Positions 34,691 through 42,588 of a DNA stretch of 62,915 nt are shown here, piece by piece. Within the stretch, counting starts at the first letter, position 1; each line of letters starts with the position of its first letter. The position numbers and the translations under genes were made by a program. The stretch is from Nonomuraea basaltis (GTDB taxonomy: Bacteria > Actinomycetota > Actinomycetes > Streptosporangiales > Streptosporangiaceae): NCBI RefSeq assembly GCF_005893125.1, contig NZ_VCJS01000058.1:1-62915 (forward strand). The letters run 5' to 3'. The notes under the pieces were generated by a model. It saw only the letters and a list, made by a program, of their open reading frames with translations, ran no database searches and was not told the DNA's origin.

Positions 34691-35297
34691 CCGGGTCCTG
34701 CGCTACCTGGGCTCGACGAGGAACATCGCCGGCTCCTGCCTGGCGCTGCTCGGCCTGCTGGGTCATTTCCTGGGGCTGGCGGGCGCGTTCTGGCCGGTGG
34801 TCGTGGCCGCCCTGTACGGGGTGGGCGCGCTGCTCGCCCCGCCCGACCGCGTCCGGCTGACGATCTCGCACGCCGAGGTGGAGACCGAAGCGCTGCGGGA
34901 GGACCTCGACACGCTGCTGCGGCGGATCGAGCGGCGCTTCCCCGGCGACGTGGACACGGCCGTGCGGGCGCTGGCCGAGGTGATCAGGGGCGTGCTGGGC
35001 CGGGCCGAGCAGCTGGCCGCCTCTCCCGACCAGCTGCACGTGGTGTCGCAGACGATCCGCAGCTACCTGCCAGCCAGCCTGGAGGCGTACGCGAACCTGC
35101 CGCGCGGCTACGCACTGGCCCGCCGGGCCGACCGGGAGCGCAGCGCACACGAGGAGCTGCTGGCCCAGCTCGCCCTGCTCGACGCCCAGCTGCGCAAGGT
35201 CGCCGAGGCGATCCACCGGGGCGACGAGCAGGCGCTGCGCGACCAGGGCCGGTTCCTGCGCGACAGGTTCGGCGGCTCGGAGCTGGACCTGAACTAG
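34677..35297 (+). CDS. XpaC-like protein with membrane hairpin
   Basis: The product has 206 residues. Two hydrophobic helices near the N-terminus (about 18-35 and 38-55) are followed by long helices (EALREDLDTLLRRIERRF, LLAQLALLDAQLRKVAEAI). This layout matches the XpaC/YceN type of protein linked to TelA. XpaC was named for an indolyl-phosphate hydrolysis phenotype, but no catalytic motif is visible. GTG 34677 overlaps the VWA lipoprotein gene. It is the last gene of the four-gene operon. Confidence 0.78.
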   Translation: MAISDRVLRYLGSTRNIAGSCLALLGLLGHFLGLAGAFWPVVVAALYGVGALLAPPDRVRLTISHAEVETEALREDLDTLLRRIERRFPGDVDTAVRALAEVIRGVLGRAEQLAASPDQLHVVSQTIRSYLPASLEAYANLPRGYALARRADRERSAHEELLAQLALLDAQLRKVAEAIHRGDEQALRDQGRFLRDRFGGSELDLN

Positions 35298-35302
35298 CGG
35301 TC

Positions 35303-37420
35303 TCAGAAGTCGGCATGAGATCGCATGTCACAGCCCGCCACCTTCACCACCTCGATGACCAGCACCGACGTGGGCCGGAGGGCCGGGGCGGGCAGGCCCA
35401 GCTCGCCCAGCGCGGAGCCGGGCAGCCGCACGGGGGTGGCGGCCCACTCCGGCATCGCCGCCCCATCCGGCACGGGCCCGGCCACGCGTACCTCGTAGAG
35501 CGCGGCCGGGTCGAGCCCGGGCAGCCGCAGCGGCGCGGCCCCGGAGCCGACCCGGGAGGTGAGCTGGACGAAGCCGAACACGCCGCGCTCGGGCAGCACC
35601 ACGCCGTGCAGCAGCGCCGACGGGTCGGGGTGGTCGGCGCGGACCACGTTCCCGGCGTGCAGCACCGGCCGCAGCCGCTTGTGCAGGGCGATCCAGGTGG
35701 CCAGCTCCTCCAGGTCGGACTCGCTCGCCGAGGTCAGGTCCCACTCCACGCCCATGTGGCCGAACAGCGCGGTGCCGGCGCGGAAGGCCAGCGGCAGCGA
35801 CCGGCCGGTGACGTGGTCGTGCGGGGCGCCGACGTGGGAGCCCATCCGCTCCGGCGGCACCAGCAGCCCGGTCCAGCGCTGGATGGCCTGCCGGTCGAGG
35901 GCGTCGTTGCTGTCGGAGGTCCAGACGCGGTCGGTGCGGGCCAGGATGCCGTAGTCGATGCGGGCTCCGCCCGACGAGCACGACTCGATCTCCAGCCCGG
36001 GATGGCGGCGGCGCAGCTCGTCCAGCAGCCGGTAGGTGGCCAGGGTCTGCGCGTGCACTCCGGGCACGCCGTCGTGGACGGGCTCGGCGATGTCGCGGTT
36101 GTGGTCCCACTTGATGTAGTCGAGCGCGTACTCGGCGACCAGGGTGTCGAGCCGCTCCAGCAGGTAGTCGTACGCCTCGGGCCGGGCCAGGTCGAGCGTC
36201 TGCTGGTGGCGCTGCGGCGGCGGCATCCGCTCCGCCCGGCCGAGGATCCAGTCGGGGTGCTCGCGGATCAGGTCGGAGTCCGGGTTGACCATCTCCGGCT
36301 CGAACCAGAGCCCGAACTGCATGCCGAGCTTGCGCACGTGGTCGGCCAGCGGGTGCAGCCCGTCGGGCCAGACCTGCTCGTCGACGTACCAGTCGCCGAG
36401 CCCGGCGCGGTCGTGGCGGCGGTGGCGGAACCAGCCGTCGTCCAGCACGAACCGTTCGATGCCGGCCGCCGCGGCCTTGTCGGCCAGCTCCAGCAGCCGG
36501 TCGAGGCCGTGGTCGAAGTAGGTGGCCTCCCAGTTGTTGAGCGTGACGGGCCGGACCGGGAGCGCGCGCCCGGCCCGCAGATGGGCGTGCAGCCTGGCGC
36601 TCGCGTCGTCGAGGCCGGCGCCCGACCAGGTGAAGTACACCTGCGGCGTGCGGTAGCTCTCTCCCTGCGCCAGGATGATCTCGCCGGGCTCCAGCAGCTC
36701 GCCCGCGGCCAGCAGCGCCACCCCCTCATGGACGCGCTCGGCGTAGTGGACATGGTCGCCGCTCCAGCCGGCGTGCACCGCCCACACCTCGCCGCTCCTG
36801 CAGCCGAACGCCTCGGTCCCGGCCACGAGCAGCCCGGTGGCGTCGTGCCCGGTGCGGCCGCGCCGGTTCTCCCTGGACCACACGCCGTGCCCGAACGCCC
36901 GGCGCTGCGGCACCTTCTCCAGCGCCCACCGCCCGGTGAAGTCGAGCAGCTCGGCGGCCCGCTCGGGCACCGGCAGCGCACAGGTCAGCCCTTCCAGCCG
37001 GTACGGCGTGGCGGCGGTGTTGGTCACCGTGTGCCGCATCGTCACCAGGCCGCCCGCGTCCATGGCCAGCTCGCTCACCAGCTCCAGCCCCGCCCGCGGG
37101 TCGGAGGCGGCGATCGTCACCGTGCCGCCGGCGCCCGGGGTGGCTTCCGCGTCGAGCCGGTCCAGGGTCCACCGCACCGGCCAGTGCTCGCCGGTCCTGC
37201 TCCCCGACAGGCCGGGGCGGCCGTACCAGCTGTCGCCCTGGGCGGGCAGCAGCGGCACGGCGGGAGCCGCCAGCGCGGGGAGGAGGTCGGGCCCGGCGAC
37301 GGGACCGAGGCCGGCGCCGAAATGGCGGACCCGCGGCAGGCCCTGCCCGCCGGTGTCCAGCAGCAGGGCGGCGCCCGCGGCGGAGAGGATGAGGGGGGAC
37401 AAGTCGGGCTCCTTACTCAC
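35303..37420 (-). CDS. GH36 alpha-galactosidase
   Basis: The product has 705 residues with a GH36 N-terminal beta supersandwich and a (beta/alpha)8 domain. The markers are NNWEATYFD, FVLDDGWFRHRR and WFEPEMVNPDSDL. The nucleophile Asp is in YIKWDHNRD (about 440), and SCSSGGARIDYGIL follows. The acid/base Asp is in WTSDSNDALDRQ (about 500). It releases alpha-galactose from raffinose-type sugars or galactomannan. No signal peptide is present, so it acts inside the cell on imported oligosaccharides. The GTG start at 37420 was taken. The gene is convergent with the XpaC-like gene, five bases apart. Confidence 0.95.
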   Translation of the reverse strand: MSKEPDLSPLILSAAGAALLLDTGGQGLPRVRHFGAGLGPVAGPDLLPALAAPAVPLLPAQGDSWYGRPGLSGSRTGEHWPVRWTLDRLDAEATPGAGGTVTIAASDPRAGLELVSELAMDAGGLVTMRHTVTNTAATPYRLEGLTCALPVPERAAELLDFTGRWALEKVPQRRAFGHGVWSRENRRGRTGHDATGLLVAGTEAFGCRSGEVWAVHAGWSGDHVHYAERVHEGVALLAAGELLEPGEIILAQGESYRTPQVYFTWSGAGLDDASARLHAHLRAGRALPVRPVTLNNWEATYFDHGLDRLLELADKAAAAGIERFVLDDGWFRHRRHDRAGLGDWYVDEQVWPDGLHPLADHVRKLGMQFGLWFEPEMVNPDSDLIREHPDWILGRAERMPPPQRHQQTLDLARPEAYDYLLERLDTLVAEYALDYIKWDHNRDIAEPVHDGVPGVHAQTLATYRLLDELRRRHPGLEIESCSSGGARIDYGILARTDRVWTSDSNDALDRQAIQRWTGLLVPPERMGSHVGAPHDHVTGRSLPLAFRAGTALFGHMGVEWDLTSASESDLEELATWIALHKRLRPVLHAGNVVRADHPDPSALLHGVVLPERGVFGFVQLTSRVGSGAAPLRLPGLDPAALYEVRVAGPVPDGAAMPEWAATPVRLPGSALGELGLPAPALRPTSVLVIEVVKVAGCDMRSHADF

Positions 37421-37500
37421 GGCAGGCGCCGGACCCGCGGCCCGGCGCCCATTCAGCTCACCTGAGTCGAGACGCTACCCGAACCCGTTGCGCCCTCCGA

Positions 37501-37547
37501 GCAGAGGGAGGCCCCTCCGGGGCGGGCGCCGGAGGGGCCTCTGCGCG
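37501..37547 (-). terminator. Strong hairpin after the pectate lyase gene
   Basis: GAGGCCCCTCCGG (37508-37520) pairs with CCGGAGGGGCCTC (37529-37541). Outer GCAGAG/CTCTGC arms extend the stem. It lies downstream of the pectate lyase stop and upstream of the alpha-galactosidase. Confidence 0.85.
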
Positions 37548-37555
37548 GGAGGCGG

Positions 37556-38995
37556 TCAGACGGAGATCCGGCCGGCGCCGGCGCCGGCGGTCACGATGGA
37601 CTTGACGTTGGAGGCGGTGTCGAGCGAGTAGGAGTAGGGGATGGAGGCGACGCTGCCGCTGGTCTGGCCGCTGCCGGAGCTGACGAAGTGGTTGTTGCGG
37701 GCGACCAGGCTGCCCGGGTCGGACGAACCCTCGCCGGGGTGGAAGGGGTCGTCGGTGTTCTCGAAGTAGTTGCCCTCGACGAGCACGCCCGCGCCCTCGG
37801 TGGAGGCCACGCCGTAGTCGGTGACGCCCCCGTAGAAGTTGTTGTAGACGTGCACGGGGTTGCCGAAACGCACGCGCGGGTGCCGGCTGTTGGTGCCGTC
37901 GAACCAGTTGTGGTGGTACGTCACCCGCAGGTGCCCGCTGTCCTCGCTCGCGTTGTCGTCGCTGTGGCCGAGCAGCATGGTCTTCTCGTGGTTGGAGACC
38001 TTGTTCCACGAGATGGTGACGTAGTCACTGGCCCGCTTGACGTCCACGGCGCCGTCGTAGCCGTTGCTGAAGGAGTTGTGGTCGATCCACACCCGGGTGG
38101 AGTACTGGACGTTGATGGCGTCGTCGTTCCAGTCGCGGAAGGTCAGGTTGCGGACGATCACGTTGGAGGCTTCGGAGACGTTGAACCCGCACCCCGCGAT
38201 GGTCGCGCCGGAGTTGCCCAGCACGGTCTTGTTGGAGGCCACGCGGAGCATGCCCGAGCAGGAGATCGTGCCGGACACCCGGATCACCGCGGCGCCGCTG
38301 GCCGACAGCGCGCTGGTCAGGGCCGAGGCGGAGTTGACGGTGACCGGCGAGGCGCTGCCGCCGCCGGTGGTGCCGCCGCCCTGGGTGGCCCAGCCGACCA
38401 GGCCCGTCGGGTTGCCGGGACCAGGCGTCGTCGGCGTCACGGTGGGGGTCGGGCCGGGGTCGCCGCCGCCGGCGGGGACGAGCCGCCACTGCTTGGTCGC
38501 GACCGAGTCGCAGGAGTTCTGCTGCACCAGGGCGCCGGACGCGGTCGAGTTGTCCTTGGTGTTGAGGCACTTGCCGCCGTTGGCGTTGACGACCCTGAGG
38601 GTGGAGCCGGACTCGGGCAGCGTCCACGTCTGCGACGACGCGCCGGTGCAGCTCTCCTGCTGCACGGCCTTGCCCGCTGAGGTGCTGGCGTCCCGCACTC
38701 CGGCGCATTTGCCGCTGTGGGCGGCCTTGAGCGTGTAGCCGCTGCCGCCGGCGGTCAGGTTCCAGGTCTGGCCGGAGCCGCCGCAGCCGCTCTGGGTGAG
38801 CTGGACGCCGTCGGACGAGCTGGATCCCGGTACGGTGAGGCACAGGCCGCTGCCGTTGTTCACCACGCTGTACGTCCCGGGCGCGGGCGCGGCCGCCGCC
38901 GACGAGGCCGCGGCGATGCCTGCCACCGTCGTGCCGGTCAGGGCGATGACGCCCGCGATGACCGCAGCGGTTCTGCCGTTGATTGTTCGTCGCAC
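37556..38995 (-). CDS. Secreted PL1 pectate lyase with ricin-type lectin (CBM13)
   Basis: The product has 479 residues. The signal peptide (1-37) ends in AAAAPAPG. A ricin-B lectin follows (about 40-172), with three QxW-type repeats (SGQTWNL, SSQTWTL and TKQWRL). A Pro/Thr linker leads into the PL1 parallel beta helix (about 200-479), with WNDDAINVQYSTRVWIDHNSF, DGAVDVKRASDYVTISWNK and the catalytic Arg region in NSRHPRVRFG. It cleaves polygalacturonate by Ca2+-dependent beta-elimination. A LacI-like box lies upstream. It works with the GH43 and GH36 enzymes on plant cell-wall material. Confidence 0.95.
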   Translation of the reverse strand: MRRTINGRTAAVIAGVIALTGTTVAGIAAASSAAAAPAPGTYSVVNNGSGLCLTVPGSSSSDGVQLTQSGCGGSGQTWNLTAGGSGYTLKAAHSGKCAGVRDASTSAGKAVQQESCTGASSQTWTLPESGSTLRVVNANGGKCLNTKDNSTASGALVQQNSCDSVATKQWRLVPAGGGDPGPTPTVTPTTPGPGNPTGLVGWATQGGGTTGGGSASPVTVNSASALTSALSASGAAVIRVSGTISCSGMLRVASNKTVLGNSGATIAGCGFNVSEASNVIVRNLTFRDWNDDAINVQYSTRVWIDHNSFSNGYDGAVDVKRASDYVTISWNKVSNHEKTMLLGHSDDNASEDSGHLRVTYHHNWFDGTNSRHPRVRFGNPVHVYNNFYGGVTDYGVASTEGAGVLVEGNYFENTDDPFHPGEGSSDPGSLVARNNHFVSSGSGQTSGSVASIPYSYSLDTASNVKSIVTAGAGAGRISV

Positions 38996-39308
38996 GATTC
39001 AAGCTCCTTGCTGCCGGAGCAGACCGGATCGGCCTGCGACATGATGTCCCCCCAGCGAGCTCTCGTTCACATATGTGGCTGCCATACCTGTGAGCGAACA
39101 CGCCACAAGATAGGTAAGCGCTTTCCCGCTGTCAATCAGCTGTGAAACTTTCATCACAACCCGAGTCACCGGCTGTGCGGAGCCACTCCGACCTGCGCCT
39201 ACGCCAGCCCGCATGCGCCATACGACGGTCCGCGCACGGCTCCCGAGGTGGCCATGTCCACGACGATCGTTTAGGTTAGGCTCACCTAATATCGATGGAG
39301 AGGCCGGG
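38996..39308. promoter_or_regulatory. Divergent region with LacI-like box (39113-39126) and iron box (39271-39289)
   Basis: GGTAAGCGCTTTCC is a near-palindrome with the AAGCGCTT core of LacI/CcpA-like operators, upstream of the pectate lyase. TTAGGTTAGGCTCACCTAA at 39271-39289 is a 19-bp DtxR/IdeR/DmdR iron box, 20 bases before the siderophore-interacting protein start. Iron-loaded regulator would repress the rightward gene. No other gene is seen in the gap. Confidence 0.9.
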
Positions 39309-40202
39309 ATGTTCGCGCCGTATCACATGTTCCATGTCCAGGTTGACCGGCTGCAGCGGCTGAGCCCGTCGTTCCTGCGGGTGACGTTCACCGGAGACGA
39401 TCTGCGTCACTTCGCGGACAACGGGTTCGATCAGCGCATCAAACTCATCCTGCCGGTCCCCGATCACGGCCTGGCCCACTTGCCGACCGGCCCGGACTGG
39501 TTCGTGAAATGGCGGCAACTCGATGACGACAAGCGCAACCCGATGCGCACGTACACCGTCAGGCAGGTCCGCCAGGAGGCCCGCGAGGTGGACGTCGACG
39601 TGGTCATGCATCCGGACGGCGGCGGCCCGGTCGCCCGCTGGGCGGAGCAGGTGCGGCCCGGCGACGTCGCCGTCCTCATGGGCCCCGACGCGCGCTACGA
39701 GGGAGAGCACGGCGGCCTGGAGTTCCGCCCGCCCGCCGGCGGCAGGACCGTGCTGCTGGCCGGGGACGAGACCGCGGTCCCGGCCATCTGCTCGATGCTC
39801 GAACGCCTGCCCGCCGGCGTCGCGGGCGAGGCCCTGATGGAGGTGCCGTACGAGGAGGACTTCCTCCGGGTCGAGACCGCCTGCTCGGTCAAGGTCGGCT
39901 GGCTGGCCAGGAACGGCGCCGAGCGCGGCGGCCTGCTCGTCCCCGCCGTGCGGAAGGCCGCAGACCGGCTGCTGCCGCCGCTGCCGCTGCCGGAGACGTT
40001 CGACGACGTGGACGTCGACGCCGAGGAGCTGTGGGAGGTCCCGCAGGAGCAGACCACGGACCCTCTGTACGCGTGGCTGGCCGGCGAGGCGGCGATGATC
40101 CGGACGCTGCGGCGGCACCTGGTCGCCGAGCGCGGCATGGACCGGCGCGCGGTGGCGTTCATGGGCTACTGGCGGCAGGGCCGCGCCGAGGCTAACGAGT
40201 GA
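39309..40202 (+). CDS. Siderophore-interacting protein (ViuB/SIP family)
   Basis: The product has 297 residues with a flavin reductase-like fold. LRVTFTGDDL opens the barrel, and RTYTVRQVRQE is the FAD-binding RxYxxR-type motif. VDVVMHPDGGGPVARWAEQV is a family hallmark. TVLLAGDETAVPAI, WLAGEAAMIRTLRRHL and AFMGYWRQGRAE mark the NAD(P)H-binding side. It reduces ferric siderophores in the cytoplasm to release iron. ATG 39309 gives the normal family length. The iron box directly upstream indicates induction under iron starvation. Confidence 0.95.
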   Translation: MFAPYHMFHVQVDRLQRLSPSFLRVTFTGDDLRHFADNGFDQRIKLILPVPDHGLAHLPTGPDWFVKWRQLDDDKRNPMRTYTVRQVRQEAREVDVDVVMHPDGGGPVARWAEQVRPGDVAVLMGPDARYEGEHGGLEFRPPAGGRTVLLAGDETAVPAICSMLERLPAGVAGEALMEVPYEEDFLRVETACSVKVGWLARNGAERGGLLVPAVRKAADRLLPPLPLPETFDDVDVDAEELWEVPQEQTTDPLYAWLAGEAAMIRTLRRHLVAERGMDRRAVAFMGYWRQGRAEANE

Positions 40203-40228
40203 CGCTCCGGCCCTGACGCTCCAGCGGG

Positions 40229-41101
40229 TCAGCGCAGCTCGGAGGAGTTCGCCGCCTCCGCCACGATCCGCCGCTCCTCCGGCGTGGGCGGCCGCACCCA
40301 GGTCAGCCCCGGCCCGCCGGCGGCGACGACCCCGGGCACGACCTCGCGCAGCAGCTCCCCCGCCGCCGCGTCCGGCCGCTTCTCGCGGGCCTCCAGGTAG
40401 AGGTCGAGGACCCGGCCCAGGTCCAGCAGCATCGTGTTGGCGTACCGGCCCCCGGGTCCGGGGGCGCCCTCCGCGACGTGGTCTTCCATCGTCGCCGTGG
40501 CCAGGCCCGCGGCGGCGGTCCGCCCGTTGACGTGTGACGGCGTCTCCTCCTCCGGGTCCGGATGCCCGGCGAGCACGCGGACCTGCAACGCTCCAACGCC
40601 GTGCTCACCCGGCCAGGCACCGAGGCCTTCGGCGCCCGGCGGGCACACGATCTCGCGTACGGCGCCGGCGAAGCTCGTCCGGTCCATGCCGGCCACGTCA
40701 CCGTCCGGCCACTCCCGGCGCAGGTGCAGCACCCCGGGCTGCTCGGTGGCGCCGGACCGCGCGATCAAGGCGGCGACCGTGCCGTGCGGGTCGTGCATCG
40801 CGGCGTCGCCCAGGGCCGTGAAGCCGTCGGCCAAGAGGTGCAGCGAGATCAGCCGCGGCGGGTCGTACGTCGTGAGCACCCCTTGCTCTCCGGCGACGTC
40901 CAGGGCGTTCCCCGCGTCGTGGTAGGCCCGCAGCCCCTCCGCGAACGCGGTGCCGGCGTCGGGTGTGAGGCGGAACTCCCAGCCCCACTTCCGCTCGGCC
41001 TCGAACGTGTCGTAGGCGCCGCCGCCGACCGGCTCACGGCGAAACCACCAGGCCACCACGCCTACGACGGTGGCGGCCAGCACTGCGACTGCGATCCACA
41101 C
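40229..41101 (-). CDS. Membrane-anchored hypothetical protein
   Basis: The product has 290 residues from GTG 41101. One N-terminal helix (VWIAVAVLAATVVGVVAWWF) is followed by a soluble domain with no recognised motif. Residues such as YDTFEAERKWGWEFRL and LHLLADGFTALGDAAMHD look well conserved in style. The longer frame to 41212 adds an unlikely Cys/Arg-rich leader. GGGGGAG lies about 17 bases before the chosen GTG, so the exact start is uncertain. It is convergent with the siderophore gene. Confidence 0.65.
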   Translation of the reverse strand: MWIAVAVLAATVVGVVAWWFRREPVGGGAYDTFEAERKWGWEFRLTPDAGTAFAEGLRAYHDAGNALDVAGEQGVLTTYDPPRLISLHLLADGFTALGDAAMHDPHGTVAALIARSGATEQPGVLHLRREWPDGDVAGMDRTSFAGAVREIVCPPGAEGLGAWPGEHGVGALQVRVLAGHPDPEEETPSHVNGRTAAAGLATATMEDHVAEGAPGPGGRYANTMLLDLGRVLDLYLEAREKRPDAAAGELLREVVPGVVAAGGPGLTWVRPPTPEERRIVAEAANSSELR

Positions 41102-41421
41102 GATTGCGCTGCTCCACTCCCCCTCGTACCTGCCGGAGCAGCAGCGTAGTGTGATCTTTCCCGACAAACTTGGGAATTTCCGTAAAAAGCCCGGACCGTC
41201 CCTCCGGCCCACGCCGAAGGGACGGTTCCCCTCCTGGGCTCCCCCCGCAGGACACGCCGGGACGGGCTCGGCGACCGGCCTCCCCCTGACCGATCGCCGC
41301 CATCCCGTCCGCTGGCGTCCTGACCATCAGTAGACGCGCATGGCAGCGGCCGGGAAAAGGTAAAAATCCACACAACCGCCCGGCGCCTGCGCAGGCCGGG
41401 ACGGCTGACAGAATTGGGAAT
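41102..41421. other. Intergenic region, no gene recognised
   Basis: About 320 bases separate the hypothetical membrane protein and the TetR gene, which are divergent. The sequence is less GC-rich near 41145-41185 and 41350-41375, where promoters for both may lie. No clear hexamer pair or operator was identified. Confidence 0.4.
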
Positions 41422-42006
41422 GTGACAGACGGCATCCTGACGCCCGACCAGATCCTCACGGCCGCCCAAGACGTCCTGCGCCGCTACGGCCCCGCCAAGG
41501 CCACGGTCGTCGACGTCGCGCGGGCGCTGGGCGTCAGCCACGGCAGCGTCTACCGGCACTTCCCCAGCAAGACGGCGCTGCGCGAGGCCGTCACCCAGCG
41601 CTGGCTGGAGGAGTCGCACGCGGCGCTGGCCACCGTCATGGCCGGAGACACGCCCGCCGGCGTGCGGCTGCGCGACTGGCTGAGCACGCTGTTCGCCGCC
41701 AAGCGGAAGAAGGCGCTGGACGACCCCGAGCTGTTCGCCACGTACATGGTGCTGGTCAAGGAGGCCAGCCAGGTCATCCACCGGCATGTCGCCGACCTGG
41801 TCGGCCAGATCGAGCAGATCATCGCCGCCGGCGTCGCACGAGGGGAGTTCGCCGCCCCCGACCCTGCCGCCACGGCCCGCGCCGTGTTCGACGCCGCCAT
41901 CCGCTTCCACAATCCGGCACACGCCGCGGAATGGAGCCTGCCCGGCATCGAGGACGACTTCGCCGCGCTCTGCGATCTTCTCCTTCTCGGCCTGAAACGC
42001 CGTTAA
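41422..42006 (+). CDS. TetR-family transcriptional regulator
   Basis: The product has 194 residues. The DNA-binding helices include ATVVDVARALGVSHGSVYRHFPSKTALREAV (about 27-57). A TetR C-terminal domain follows. The GTG start has GGGAA upstream. Its target could be the divergent membrane-anchored gene or its own promoter. The ligand is unknown. Confidence 0.88.
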   Translation: MTDGILTPDQILTAAQDVLRRYGPAKATVVDVARALGVSHGSVYRHFPSKTALREAVTQRWLEESHAALATVMAGDTPAGVRLRDWLSTLFAAKRKKALDDPELFATYMVLVKEASQVIHRHVADLVGQIEQIIAAGVARGEFAAPDPAATARAVFDAAIRFHNPAHAAEWSLPGIEDDFAALCDLLLLGLKRR

Positions 42007-42235
42007 GGTGTGATTTTTTTCTTCCCGGTCATGGGAATTGTTTTCCTGAGGAATTCTCCTGTCCACCCGATTCGCCGCGCACGCTCTCGACGTTCACCCC
42101 CAGACAGGTACACTTCACTCCGAAAGCATGCTGTCGCGCTGTGTGACACGCGCATGGCATCTGGTGCATCAGGCAAGGGCGGGTCCGCGCCACCGAGAGG
42201 ATTGTTCCCGGCCCTGACGGAGCGCGGAGCCGGAC
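42007..42235. other. A/T-richer gap before the STAS gene
   Basis: No gene is seen. A T-rich stretch (42010-42060) follows the TetR stop and might help end its transcript. The sequence just before 42236 includes GGAGCC as a ribosome site for the STAS gene. Confidence 0.4.
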
Positions 42236-42553
42236 ATGGAGCCACTACACCTGACCACCAGCCGCCGCAACGGGACCGTGACGGTCGCCGTGTCCGGCGA
42301 GCTGGACCTCGCCACCACCGAGCCGCTCCGCAGCCATCTGCTGGAGCTGCTGCGGGAGGCGGGCCGCGCCGGAAACGTCGCGGTGGTCATCGAGGTGAGC
42401 CGCCTGTCCTTCATCGACGCCGCCGGACTCGGCGTCCTCGTCTCGGTCCGCGACCACGCCCTTCGCCAGCAGACGCCGCTGCGCCTCGCGGGGGTCCCGC
42501 CGGCCATGCGGCGGCTGCTGAGGATCACCGGGCTCGACGTCCATCTCACATGA
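42236..42553 (+). CDS. STAS-domain anti-sigma factor antagonist lacking the usual serine
   Basis: The product has 105 residues, a single STAS domain of SpoIIAA/RsbV type with VAVSGELDLATTEP and VVIEVSRLSFIDAAGLGVLVSVRDHA. In the family the loop reads D-S/A-S-G, and the Ser before Gly is phosphorylated by the cognate anti-sigma kinase. Here it is DAAG, so that regulation appears lost. The protein may be a constitutive antagonist or bind a different partner. No kinase or sigma factor gene is linked. Confidence 0.9.
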   Translation: MEPLHLTTSRRNGTVTVAVSGELDLATTEPLRSHLLELLREAGRAGNVAVVIEVSRLSFIDAAGLGVLVSVRDHALRQQTPLRLAGVPPAMRRLLRITGLDVHLT

Positions 42554-42588
42554 TCAGAGCCGCCCGCATACCCCGGTAGGTTGTGGGC

